Positions 33,265 to 43,182 of a DNA stretch of 64,000 nt are shown piece after piece. The notes beneath the pieces were generated by a model, which saw only the letters and a program-made list of their open reading frames with translations, made no database searches and was not told the DNA's origin. The position numbers and the translations under genes are program-made. Source of the stretch: Fonsecaea monophora (lineage: Eukaryota; Ascomycota; Eurotiomycetes; Chaetothyriales; Herpotrichiellaceae); the NCBI RefSeq assembly GCF_001642475.1, contig NW_019173947.1:248001-312000 (forward strand), given 5' to 3'. The first letter of the stretch is position 1. Each line of letters begins with the position of its first letter.

Positions 33265-33544
33265 TCTTAGGACTATAGTCCCTGGAGACTATAGTCTATG
33301 GTGTCGCAGGGACTATAGTCGCGACCAAGTCCCGACCTATGTACACTTCGAAACTACGCGAGCTAATTGGTCGGAATTGCGTTATTCCGTAGCTCTTCGT
33401 CCCTCGAGAAGTTACTAACCTATTACTTACTAGCCTGGTATTTCACGAGCATAGACGCTAAAGTATAAGGAGACTAGTGCTTACTACAATAGGTATATTA
33501 GTTAATTAGTAAGGACTATGGTCGAGACTAAAGACTATAGTCCC
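33265..33544. repeat. AT-rich block with four copies of the palindrome GACTATAGTC; MITE-like remnant
   Basis: The perfect 10-base palindrome GACTATAGTC occurs at 33271-33280, 33287-33296, 33311-33320 and 33533-33542. GGGACTATAGTC at 33309-33320 and its reverse complement at 33533-33544 would act as 12-bp terminal inverted repeats around an AT-rich core of about 210 bases with no coding capacity. An imperfect copy (GGACTATGGTC) lies near 33513. The block separates the ACAD gene from a P450 relic. The form fits a miniature inverted-repeat element or its remains; no transposase is present. Confidence 0.5.
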
Positions 33545-33579
33545 AATGCCTGAGAACTGGGACTGGGACGAGTTAGACT

Positions 33580-34310
33580 AGTTGGCAACAATGTTGTCGA
33601 GGGTAATCTGGCCAACTTCTTCACGGCCAGCCAGCCGCTGATACGATCGGGTGTTTTCTTCAACTCAAAGTTCCAGATCATCATGACCAATATGGTGCGC
33701 AGATGCAGATATGCGAATCGCCCGGCCGTAAGCAACAGCCCCGCGTACCCAGGCCGAGACACCAGATGCGGGGCCGGCCTGGGCGTCGTAAGTATCCTCG
33801 CCTTTCGTTGTCTGACACGAGCCAGCGTTCGGGCCGGAAAGTGTTCACGTCCGGCGCGTCCGGCGTCCATTGGCCCACCTGGTTTCTTCCCCTCCAGGCT
33901 CGACCTGCTACGCGTCGCGTTGTCGACGGACAACAGAAGGGGGGAAATGTAGCCAGGACCGAGGTGCATGGAGAAGAAGTCAGTGCCCTTGGGGGGTGCT
34001 GTGGCCTAGCAGCGTCGTGTCGACGGTCGTCGGACGGATTGAGCCGTTGAAGATCTGGGCCGTGCGATTCGCCTCCTCGATCGTTGCGTCAAGGCAAGAG
34101 ATCTGGATTTTGATGATTTCCTCCATAGTATAGTTACGCTGTTCTGCGGCCGCCACGCTGTGGGCTTCTCGGAGGCGAGCTCGGGAGTTTGCTTTGTGGC
34201 CCCTGGTAAAGCGACAAGTACTTGATGGTCCATGCGAGTGTCATCGAAGTTGTGTCGAGCCCTCTGACTATGAAGCCCATGGGCTGGAGTCATGTCAATA
34301 CTCGGGGCAG
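33580..34310 (-). pseudogene. Cytochrome P450 relic, C-terminal half, multiply frameshifted
   Basis: Conserved P450 pieces appear in order on the minus strand but in different frames: the I-helix GLDTTSMTLAW, YTMEEIIKIQISCLDATIEEA, GPGYISPLLLSVDNATRSR, DAPDVNTFRPERW (the PERF-type region), the heme loop LGLGTRGC, and FAYLHLRTILVMMIWNFEL. At least four frame breaks are needed to connect them, one at the G6 run 33991-33996, and residues of the heme loop are lost. It cannot encode an active P450. It lies inside the catabolic cluster, so an ancestral cluster may have included a hydroxylase (inference). Confidence 0.85.
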
Positions 34311-35493
34311 CAAAATTCCACGATGGACACGTACCTCGTCCTTGATGGGTGCGAGACTGGTGGTCCGGGCCGGGACCCTCTTTCTTTGGCGCCGCAGTCT
34401 CTCGCTGCAAAAATCTCGTCAAACGCGCTCGTCCGTTTGGATCTGTTTGAGGACAGCTTCCGGATTGCTGCCTCGATGGAATCGGGAGGGTGAGAAGGGA
34501 CAGCCTTGTCGATTTCGCCTCGACATCCGGGGGTACGGTAAACTGTGCTATGATTCTTGATCGAACTTTTGCTGGCCGAGCATCTCGGCAACGGGGCTGA
34601 GATATTGAACCTGCCGACTGTGGTTGTCTCCATGACGCCATGCAAGGAGTCATTTGCGGTACAACGTGGGAGGACTTGACAGGCCTTTGTTATGGCATGG
34701 CCGGAAAGTGCTGAAAATATCGCCCATCGCTTCTCAGTCGGCGCCATCGGATCACCGCTAGATCTGCTTTGTCCATATATATCGAAGATAGACGCTCCTC
34801 GCCGCTTTTGCACGCTTCGATTCTTTCAAGGAATCCTCGATGCTGCGACCGCCCTTCGGCTCGCGTTCGTGTATTTCACGCGCTGCACTTAGATTCTCGA
34901 TCTATGGAGTTCCGCCTTCCTCTCCTACTACTAGTCCCCTCCACGTGTGAAATCACTATTCAGAGCGAAGTCTCTCTGCGTCGCACTGTTTCGCAAATAC
35001 TACAAGCTCCCGTTGAGATTTACCACTGGCGACATACCTTGAGCTGGTCATGTAATTTAATGTTGCGCGGTTGAAATCGGAAATCTCCCTAGCATGGCCG
35101 TTCTGAATATCACCGCCGACCGCCGCGAAGGCGGGGTCCCGTGATTTTGCCAGATCAGGCCATTCTCAGGTTTGAGGACGCCAGCAGGCACTTGAAGGGG
35201 CATCCTTGAAATTCGGTCTCAAGCCTTGTACAGGAGGTACTGAAGAAGTTTGCCATGCAGCTAATGAAAACCCACCTCTTCGTGGCAGCTTCGCCCGCGA
35301 AGGACCCGGAAAGGGGTAGTAGCATTCCCGAATTCCTGCCCCCCCGCTACCTCGGGATTGGTATTCTTGAAATGCACGTTTACGCCGACCAGACAAAATG
35401 ACGGTCCGTCACCGTGCCTCCCATAATACATTCTGGGCAGCATGTTAAATATTCTTCTCATCGACTTTTACATGTTCAACTCGGGACGCAACC
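34311..35493. other. Intergenic with possible remains of the P450 N-terminal half
   Basis: Minus-strand frames from 34.3 to 34.8 kb may derive from the P450 relic but show no readable motif. CCTCGG occurs at 35350-35355, about 140 bases before the thioesterase start. Confidence 0.35.
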
Positions 35494-36057
35494 ATGGACG
35501 GAAACCTTGAAGACGTGGAGTTCTTTCGCCAGATAGGTTGGTGCGAAGCCTACCTCGACCCTGCCCGCTACTCGAAAATTCCTGGCATCACACGCAAACC
35601 CAACGAGCATGCTCGGGCCAATACACTGTTTACGCGCACCCTACGGTCGTCGGATTCGATCAGAGCCACCGTGTCCCTCTCTTCCATACCTGCCAAGCCC
35701 AATGATCCCGTGACCGAGGCCGTCACACTGATCTCGCTGGGCTCGGACTTGAACGGCTGGAGCGACACAATACACGGTGGATTCTTGGCCGTCTTGTTGG
35801 ATGAGTGCGCGGGCGTGCTCCTGGGCTTGAATGAAGGGTCTGGAAACGCGGAGCCACCACGCGTCTACACGGCTTACATCAATGTCTCGTACAAAAGACC
35901 CGTTCGAACCCCCCAAATCATCGTTGCAAAGGCCACGCTCCGCAGCAAGACGGGACGGAAGACAGTGGTCACGGTGGACATTCTCGACCCGCAAGGTACC
36001 GTCTTATGCAGCGCAGAAACAATGTTCATAACGTCCAATGCAGCGGCAAATCTCTAA
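35494..36057 (+). CDS. Hot-dog-fold acyl-CoA thioesterase (4HBT family)
   Basis: A single exon of 187 aa. The 4HBT core has GWSDTIHGGFLAVLLDECAG: His-Gly-Gly at residues 94-96 and the acidic Asp/Glu at 103-104 on the central helix. It continues through YINVSYKRPV and a VAKATLRSKTGRK strand. The family hydrolyses acyl-CoA to free acid and CoA. Length and N-terminal extension resemble fungal THEM4/PaaI-like proteins. No PTS1 or clear mitochondrial signal is visible (it ends AAANL). In the cluster it could recycle CoA from dead-end acyl-CoAs. The start ATG has a good context (CAACCATGG). Confidence 0.88.
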   Translation: MDGNLEDVEFFRQIGWCEAYLDPARYSKIPGITRKPNEHARANTLFTRTLRSSDSIRATVSLSSIPAKPNDPVTEAVTLISLGSDLNGWSDTIHGGFLAVLLDECAGVLLGLNEGSGNAEPPRVYTAYINVSYKRPVRTPQIIVAKATLRSKTGRKTVVTVDILDPQGTVLCSAETMFITSNAAANL

Positions 36058-36861
36058 AGACTGGCTTGGCGTGCGCCACCTGGTCGGTGTTTGTCTGAGC
36101 ACGTCGTTGGGCCTCGGTTCGGCTGAAGAGACACCGCGGACCGCGGTGGTTGGTATGCCCCAGCATGGCCTGATGCAGTTCGCCACATGTCGCAGATGGC
36201 CTTATGGAGTCTTCGAGCCACGACCTAGACATCCAGCTAAATTTTATCTGAACGGCCATTCGCTGACATCGACTACCATTCAATATAGAAAGACATGCAG
36301 TCAATATCACACCACGGTGGATAGTATGAGAAACACCACCGATAGGGATTATCATTGTCGTGGGGATGATGGCCTTTGTGAATTCGTCGAGCAACCACGC
36401 AACTTTACCAGCATACTGTACATAGGCAAGGAGACGGGTGCTTAGATCCACCCCAACCCACATCCTCGTGTCCATTAGTGACAGAGCGGGGGATGGGCGG
36501 CATACCACAGTGCAAGTATTTCGTTCCGCCGTGTCCGATCTTGCCTGGATAAATGGGTCCGAACTTACTTGGTCTAGTTAGCCCCGCAGGAGCACACCCC
36601 CTCCTTCCCCCACGCTTCTTCGCCTTTTGCCCTGGAGCCCCAGCTGCAGGGGCTTGGGGGCTTGTGGCTTGGGCCAGGAATCGACAGAGACTCGGTCGTC
36701 GTCCGCTTAGCTCCAGCAAGGCTCGAGTTTCACGAGTCAGGGTCGCGTCAAGGTAAGGCTCACTCTCCCAAAATTTTCTTGTCCAAACCTTTGCTTCATC
36801 GAACCCCTTGTATCTTCTACAGCCGTGGCCTAGCGACGCGACAGGTGCCCAAAGCTTGGTG
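36058..36861. promoter_or_regulatory. Upstream region of the Zn2Cys6 regulator
   Basis: About 800 bases without a supported gene. One CCTCGG lies at 36112-36117, just behind the thioesterase stop. Short frames here lack family features. Confidence 0.4.
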
Positions 36862-39360
36862 ATGGCCAGTCATTCTCCTTCACTGCCACGGCAGTCACAT
36901 TCGCCCGGACATGAACCATCCGCTCCTAGCCCGGGTCACAGAGGGGCAGCAGCGGCAAGACGAAGAGCGTCGAAAGCGTGCCACTCATGCCGTACACGCA
37001 AAGTCCGCTGCGACGTCGTTGACCATGGAGTGCCGTGCACAAATTGTCGCCTCGACCGTGTGGATTGCATCCTCACCGGCTCCCGAAGGGGCAAAGCGAC
37101 AAGGGCGCCGAGGGAAGAACCCAGTCGCTACCGTTCGCCGCAGTCGTTTTCTGACCACGCCGATGACCTTCCGGTTGGTCTGACCTTTGAGAAGAGGTTC
37201 AACAGATGCAGCCAAGCTCAACCGTCGAACCTGTTGAGTAACGGCGGGACCGACTGTGTCATTTCTGGCGTGGAAGACCCCGATGCCATTGTGCCGCGTA
37301 AGTCCCTAGAGGAGCGTCCCAGCTTCGTCCCCTGCGGCCGCGAGTGCCTCGTAGCTGATGGCGTTGCAGATCAGCCCCAAGATGCTGAACACCACCGTCC
37401 AAACGACTTTGGCCAGATGAGCGAGGCCTCCCAACCAGCACTATCAGCGCCACTCATCAATCCCTTGCAAAACGAGGACTGCTTTGTTGCGCCCGTACTC
37501 GAGCAAGCCTACGGTCTTCCTCGCTTCGTCCGTCCTCTGCCGTCATGCATCGACGCCCATGGAGCTCAATTCCTCGCGCACAAGGGGGCTCTGACGGTCC
37601 CAGACGCCAGTCTGCGGAACGAACTCCTGCGCAGTTACGTCCAATACGTGCACCCATTTATGCCCATACTGGACCTGAGGCAGTTTCTTACACCCATCGC
37701 GCGAAACGACGGTTTCGCCCAGATCAGTTTATTGACCCTCCAGGCGGTTATGTTCGCTGGCAGCACGTTCGTCGATCTCCGATTCCTTCAGAACCACGGA
37801 TACAATGATCGACGGGAGGCACGCAAAGCCTTCTACACCTCGGCGCGCATGCTCTACGATTTTGACTACGAGTCGGACGACGCTGCGGTTCTGCAAGCCG
37901 TGCTCCTTCTGACCTACTGGTATGAGTCGCCCGAGGATCGAAAGCACACGTGGTATTGGATGGGCATCAGCGTATCCGTTGCCTATACCATGGGCCTCAA
38001 CCGCCGCCACGCGCACGCGAATCGGGATCGCGAGACACAAAGACTCTTCAAGCGGCTGTGGTGGGCTTGCCACATTCGGGACCGACTGATCGCATTGGGC
38101 ATGCGCCGCCCCGCGTGGATCAAACTCGAAGACCATGATACACCGATGTTGGAAAGAGATGACTTCGACACGGAGCCATTGCCGAACGAGCTGTTTACCT
38201 TGCTCGGTGGCGCGCCGAGCGTGCTGGATTGTGTCTCCCGGCCTGATCTCGTCTACGCGTGCATCGATCTGGCAAAGTTGACCGTCTGTATCGGCCACAT
38301 TCTGGTCACGCAGTACTCTCTCGTGACCGAAAGTGCAGGCGGAACTGCGGGCGGAAGCATGATGTTGAGCCCACAGCGGTCGACCCTACAAATGTCCGAG
38401 GCCACCCGGTGTGAGGAGCGGCTGAGGCAGTGGGAGCAAGAGTTGCACCCTGAAGCTCGGTACAACGTCGTCGGGGCTTACCAATACGGCGGATTGCCGG
38501 TTGACCCGGTCATCAACGTCCACCGGGCGCTCCTGCGAATGGTGTATCTGACGACGCTGTCCGCACTGTACAGACCCCAAGTCTTCCGTCCCAAGAAGAT
38601 GCAAAGGGCGAGGCCTTCCAAATCCGGAATCTCGGCCCGGCAGATCCTGAGGCAGGTGGCAAACGAGATCACCGATATCATCGCGGATTTGCAAGCCCAG
38701 GATCAGATCCGCTTCCTGTCTACCAGTGGTGTCATGGTCCTGTCTCCCACCGTGATCACACTGTTGCTGGACATCAACTCTCCGGACCACGACAAGCGAA
38801 ACGCCAGCATCGCCCGCTTTTACCGGTGCATGCAGGTTCTGCACAGACTGCGCGAAATCTACGCCTCAGCAGACTCGGCAATCTCGTTTCTCGAGGCCGC
38901 CATCCAAAAGGCTCACGTGCAGATCCCATCCGGGAAAGCAGATGGCCCGTTTTCCTCTCGCGAGCATTCTGCCGCCGGCGTCGTTCACGCATCATCGGAG
39001 CATCGGACATTCTTGGCCACTGACGGCTCTTTGAATGGCATGGCGGCGGCTCAGAATCAGTCGACTACGCTGTTGGGCACGGTCGACAAGGACTATCCCC
39101 AAGTCTATGGGCAAACCGACCAGATGGAAGGACCTTTGAACGACGCAATGACCATGAGTCTGCATGACCCCATGGGTGGCGGGGCGTCGATTAGTGATGA
39201 CATGCAAGAAAGTAACCAGTTCTCTTCACTCGGAGAAGGCGAAAACAACTCGGACAAGGATGACAATTGGTATTTAGTGGATGCCTTGTTCAATTTCGAG
39301 GGAAATACTAGCCTGCACGGGTTTGACGGCGGCTTCGGCACCGGTCTTGAAATCTCATAG
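36862..39360 (+). CDS. Zn2Cys6 transcription factor with fungal_trans domain (CTF1-beta-like cluster)
   Basis: The frame is open from 36808, but the ATG at 36862 gives the more usual N-terminus and 832 aa in one exon. The binuclear zinc cluster spans residues 40-69: CHSC, six residues, Cys, eight residues, CTNC, six residues, Cys. The wording RKVRCDVVDHGVPCTNCRLD resembles the cutinase factor CTF1-beta group. The middle homology region shows YVHPFMPILDLRQF, VLLLTYWYES, KRLWWACHIRDRLIALGMRRP and a long C-terminal tail. It is the only intact DNA-binding regulator in the cluster and the natural candidate to bind the CCTCGG/CCGAGG hexamers, which related fatty-acid regulators recognise. That assignment is inference. 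Confidence 0.92.
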   Translation: MASHSPSLPRQSHSPGHEPSAPSPGHRGAAAARRRASKACHSCRTRKVRCDVVDHGVPCTNCRLDRVDCILTGSRRGKATRAPREEPSRYRSPQSFSDHADDLPVGLTFEKRFNRCSQAQPSNLLSNGGTDCVISGVEDPDAIVPRKSLEERPSFVPCGRECLVADGVADQPQDAEHHRPNDFGQMSEASQPALSAPLINPLQNEDCFVAPVLEQAYGLPRFVRPLPSCIDAHGAQFLAHKGALTVPDASLRNELLRSYVQYVHPFMPILDLRQFLTPIARNDGFAQISLLTLQAVMFAGSTFVDLRFLQNHGYNDRREARKAFYTSARMLYDFDYESDDAAVLQAVLLLTYWYESPEDRKHTWYWMGISVSVAYTMGLNRRHAHANRDRETQRLFKRLWWACHIRDRLIALGMRRPAWIKLEDHDTPMLERDDFDTEPLPNELFTLLGGAPSVLDCVSRPDLVYACIDLAKLTVCIGHILVTQYSLVTESAGGTAGGSMMLSPQRSTLQMSEATRCEERLRQWEQELHPEARYNVVGAYQYGGLPVDPVINVHRALLRMVYLTTLSALYRPQVFRPKKMQRARPSKSGISARQILRQVANEITDIIADLQAQDQIRFLSTSGVMVLSPTVITLLLDINSPDHDKRNASIARFYRCMQVLHRLREIYASADSAISFLEAAIQKAHVQIPSGKADGPFSSREHSAAGVVHASSEHRTFLATDGSLNGMAAAQNQSTTLLGTVDKDYPQVYGQTDQMEGPLNDAMTMSLHDPMGGGASISDDMQESNQFSSLGEGENNSDKDDNWYLVDALFNFEGNTSLHGFDGGFGTGLEIS

Positions 39361-39555
39361 GCATTGATTTGCGCGGAGGCGCTTGCATCACAGTAGATCG
39401 TGTATCCAGCCAATCTGTTCGGCTGTCAAACGAAGTGTGTGCTGCGCTCCCCCGTCTGCCTGGGGCAGGAATTTAAGATCCAAGGCGACCCTTTGCCCCT
39501 CTTTTGCCTTCCGAGTCGGTCGTCGACACGGCAAACTCTCAGCTGGCTTCTTAAG

Positions 39556-41564
39556 CTAGAGCTTCGTCCTTCCCGTGCCGTCACTCTTTGCCTGCGCTCT
39601 CAGCTCCCGCCTCAGGATCTTGCCGCTGGCACTCTTGGGGATGCTAGACACAAAGACGACACCACCTCTGAGCTGCTTGTGCTTGGCCAACTTGTTCTTG
39701 ACCAGATCGGCGATCTGGGCGGCCGAGATTCTCGTCTCATCGGCAACCACGAAGGCTCGAGGCAACTCATTGCCGCTCCCATCCAGTGCTGGTACGCCGA
39801 TGACGGCGGCATCGGTAATCAGTGGGTGAGAAAGTAGCAAGGCTTCGAGCTCGGCGGGGGCCACTTGAAGACCCTTGTACTTGATGAGTTCCTACATTGC
39901 CCACGCGAAAAAGATGCCCCAAGTCAGTCAACCCGAAGCACTCAGACTGTTGTACCTTTCAAGAAAAGGAGAGTGGAAGGAAGGAAGGAATTGGACGGGC
40001 GTAGTTAAAAAAAAAAAAAAAAAAAAAAGACGGCTGCTTACCTTCTTGCGGTCCACGACGTAGAACTTCTTGTCGCTCCTCACTCCAATATCGCCGGTCT
40101 TGAACCACCGGAGATCGCGCGTGAAAGCAGCGTTGGTTTCTTGATCACTGTGCCAGTAACCTCGAGTGACCATGGGACCTTGAAAGATGATTTCGCCCGG
40201 TTGCCCTTCCTCCACGTCCTGTTCGTCGTCATCGACTATGCGTACCCTGACGTTCGACATCAACGGCGAAATACTCCCAGTGTCGTCGACTTCGTCCCAC
40301 GGCATGGATGTGACGGAACCCATCGACTCCGAGAGACCCCAGGTTTGCGAGAGATGGCATCCGAGCTTTTGCTGCGCCTGTCGCGAGAGTTCGGCCCCCA
40401 TTGGCGCAGCACCAGATACGGCGTGCAACAGCGTCTTGAAATGGTCGGTGACTTCGGGACTTTTGGCGATCATCAGATAGATCGGTGGCACCGTGAACAA
40501 AGCCGTGGTGCGGAACTGTCTGTTGTACTCTAAAAAGCCGGCAAAGTCGAATCTCTGCATCCAGTACACCGTGCCACCGGATACGATGGGGTTGATAAAA
40601 TACCCCAAACACCCGGCCACATGTGCAGTCGGTAGATGTGCGAGCGTGCGGTAGGCGAAATTGAACGAGGGATCTTTCAGCTTCCTCCTCTTCGCGTACT
40701 CCCGGATCGGGAGGCCCAAGAGAAGACCCTCGGAGACGAGGTTGGTGTGCGACACCTTGACGCCTAAGATACACGCCGTCAGCGATCATCATCCAAAAGG
40801 TATGAATCAGTGAAAACAGCCTGGCGCGAAAAGAAGATAGTTCCGCCCCTCCATACACACCTTTTGGCACGCCGGTGGTCCCGCTGCTGTAGAGCAAGCA
40901 GATGATGCTTTCCTCCAGTTCTTTCTCATCGGTTATACGTTCCCACTCCAGCATCTGGTTGGGGTTCTCGTTTCCTCCGAGCAAGTTGGGACCCTGGCCC
41001 GTGGCATCGTGGAGTGTCCTTGCGCCCGCCTTGCTTTCCAAGACCAGGATTCTGTCGCGTCCTATGCCAACCTCTAAACAAGCCTTGACGGTGACTTCGA
41101 GACAGTCACTGCTCGTGACGACCAGTTGGGCGTTGCCGTGCTTGAGCTGCCGTGCGAGCTCGATAGAACTATAACTTGGGCTTGCTGAGCTGTAGATGCC
41201 CCCGGCGGCGATCGTCCCGTAGAATAGCGCCGGCAGGAGGACCTGACCGGTCGAGACACAGAGGACAACGTCTTTGCCTCGTCCCCGAGCACCTATGCCA
41301 TACTGAGATCGCAGGATGTGCGCGATTCGCTTCGTCCACGTCCGTGTCTGCGCCTTGGTGACCGAGTTGCTGGGATGGGCGGCCTCGACATGTAGCACCG
41401 TGGCATCGTCCCCCAAGCACCACGGTGATTCTGCACGCTTAGTGTCAGATGGCCCAGTTCGGGACGCGAACCAAGGGGTACCCACCAAATAGTAATGTCA
41501 AAAGGTCGAGCGTTGGCAACACATAATCTTTTGCAGGCAGATAAGTGGCCGGAGGCGTCGCCAT
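39556..41564 (-). CDS. Acyl-CoA ligase 2 (4-coumarate-CoA ligase-like), C-terminal -TKL
   Basis: Exons 41564-41486, 41430-40861, 40763-40042 and 39891-39556 give 568 aa. Adenylation motifs are present: LLYSSGTTGVPKG (across intron 2), TWGLSESMGS, FKTGDIG, VVDRKKELIKYKG (across intron 3) and the lysine in PKSASGKILRR. It is the same family as ligase 1 but clearly divergent. It ends GRTKL, a weaker PTS1 variant than SKL. The third intron (150 nt) contains a run of 22 T on the coding strand. It may activate a different intermediate from ligase 1, for example the hydroxy acid versus its oxidised product; this is inferred from two ligases being in one cluster. Confidence 0.92.
40007..40028. repeat. 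A22 homopolymer inside an intron of acyl-CoA ligase 2
   Basis: 22 consecutive A on the plus strand, preceded by GTAGTT. It lies within intron 39892-40041 and is therefore oligo-T in the transcript, near the donor side. Confidence 0.9.
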
Positions 41565-42164
41565 CGCAGAGATGAATGGACGATGGTCGGTGGTGTCGAT
41601 TATCGAACTCTCAACTTCGAAGTCGCTGTCCAGAGGTGTCGATGTCGAAACCCCGATTTACATGGACCTCCGCAGCATAAGACGAAACCTCGTGTTTAAC
41701 CCGTTTCAAGGGTAGAGAGACGCTATCGCCAAACTTACCGGCTTTCCCTCGTTTGGCAGCGATGCCTTGCGGATGAAGTGGATTCCGAGGCATACAGGGT
41801 CAAAGCGAGCGCCAGTCCCATTCATTCCCGTTGCCGAGGGTGTCATTTCTCACCACCGTAACCGAAGTTAGATATGTATTGCGTTCGATTTGGCTTGAAA
41901 TTCTCTGGTACGATATTCAAGCTTACTGTAGCCAATTTGCACCTCCCGCATTATTATTTTTTTTCTCCCTTTCCCTTTCGCATCTTACAGTTGATGGCAC
42001 ACCAGCTTAAGAGTGATTGGACTAGACTAGCCACCGCCGTTGTACACGTTCCTACTAGTGTTTGAAGTGAGACGCAGACTCCTCAGGTGTTACGTGCTTT
42101 CACGTGGGCAGTTTGAATTGGCTTGTAGACAGCTATCATGTGTGTTACATGGGCTTAATTTTTT
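41565..42164. promoter_or_regulatory. Promoter of acyl-CoA ligase 2 with two CCGAGG sites
   Basis: CCGAGG at 41785-41790 and 41834-41839, about 220-275 bases upstream of the start codon. The distal part is the 3' flank of the carrier gene and is T-rich. No gene was seen. Confidence 0.5.
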
Positions 42165-43182
42165 TTATTGAACCTGCTTAAGGAAGGCGTTGATGTTGTC
42201 GGCAACGACAAGTGCTATGATGCTGTTGGACTTGGTTTAGTGACCCTTCTTGGACTGTATACCGCCGACGGGGGGAGGGGGGAGGGGGCACTTACGAATG
42301 GGGCGCAATCCTGAAAAGGTATGCACCGAACCCACGGTAAAATCGAAGGAACCCTTCGTTCCTCACGACACTCAAGGCACAATGCCACATGCCTCTGTAG
42401 ACGGGCGTTCCAGTCGCAGCATTTGCCCTTTGCAGTCGGGTCTTCAGGAAGTCGAACGGCAGACTGAAAAAGGCGGCTGATAGTCCGGCAATTGCCGAAG
42501 CACAAATTGTCTGTACCTGTGGGCTAAGCGTTGTGTGGGTTGACAATTGGTGTTTGGATTCGGAGAAAAATGCCAGCTGGCCGAAGTTGGTCGCCATGGC
42601 CCTTATCATGGTTGGGTAGGCGCCCGACCATAGAGCCAGCATCCCCTCGTTGCGAGAGATGCGAGCCAAGGTGTCGAAAGCTGAGCGGTAGTTCGCCCTG
42701 AGCTCTTTCGGCTGTAAGCCGTCGGACTGCATTCGTACGAGCGCAACCTCTGTAGGGTTCGCGACAAGAGCGGCCAACCCACCAGCAGCCAGTCCGGCCA
42801 ATGCTCGGTGTTCGAAACCCATCTGCAATCCCTGTCGCTGGAGTCGTTGCTGCATCATGTCCTCGAAAGTGAAAAAGAGACCAAGTCGAGCGGTGCCGTA
42901 CACGATTTGACGCAGTAAACCCGCCGAGAGGCCTTGATAGAGGTCAGTGACCTTGCCTTGGCTGACAATCGTCCTTGCTATAGACAACGCTGTAGGTCTC
43001 GGTCCTTTTCTGGCGCCCTCTCCTGCTAGTTGCAGGCGCACTTTGAGTAAATCAATCGGCTGAATGCAGACAGTGGCAACCATTCCGGAGGAGCCGCCAA
43101 CGATAAACGGGAGAAGTGCTGAAACCCATGGTGCCTGCTGAGCCTCTGTCGTTGCGGAGACTTGATCAGTTACGTGAGACAT
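42165..43182 (-). CDS. Mitochondrial-carrier-family transporter (oxoglutarate/dicarboxylate carrier group)
   Basis: Exons 43182-42296 and 42222-42165 give 314 aa, the usual three-repeat length. The three carrier signatures are QPIDLLKVRLQ (about 41-51), NPTEVALVRMQ and LPFDFLKTRLQ. The short last exon is supported by the acceptor CCAACAG and supplies IIALVVADNINAFLKQ, the expected last helix. Repeat 1 and the GLSAGLLRQIVYGTARLG segment resemble the 2-oxoglutarate/malate and dicarboxylate carriers. Inner-membrane location is usual, but some family members are peroxisomal. In this context it could move dicarboxylates or CoA-pathway products between organelle and cytosol. Between the two exons the intron holds a GC-rich C-run tract. 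Confidence 0.9.

Noticed and set aside
33683..34133. Plus-strand frames of 87-115 codons
   Set aside because: They run antisense to the P450 relic and have no features of their own.
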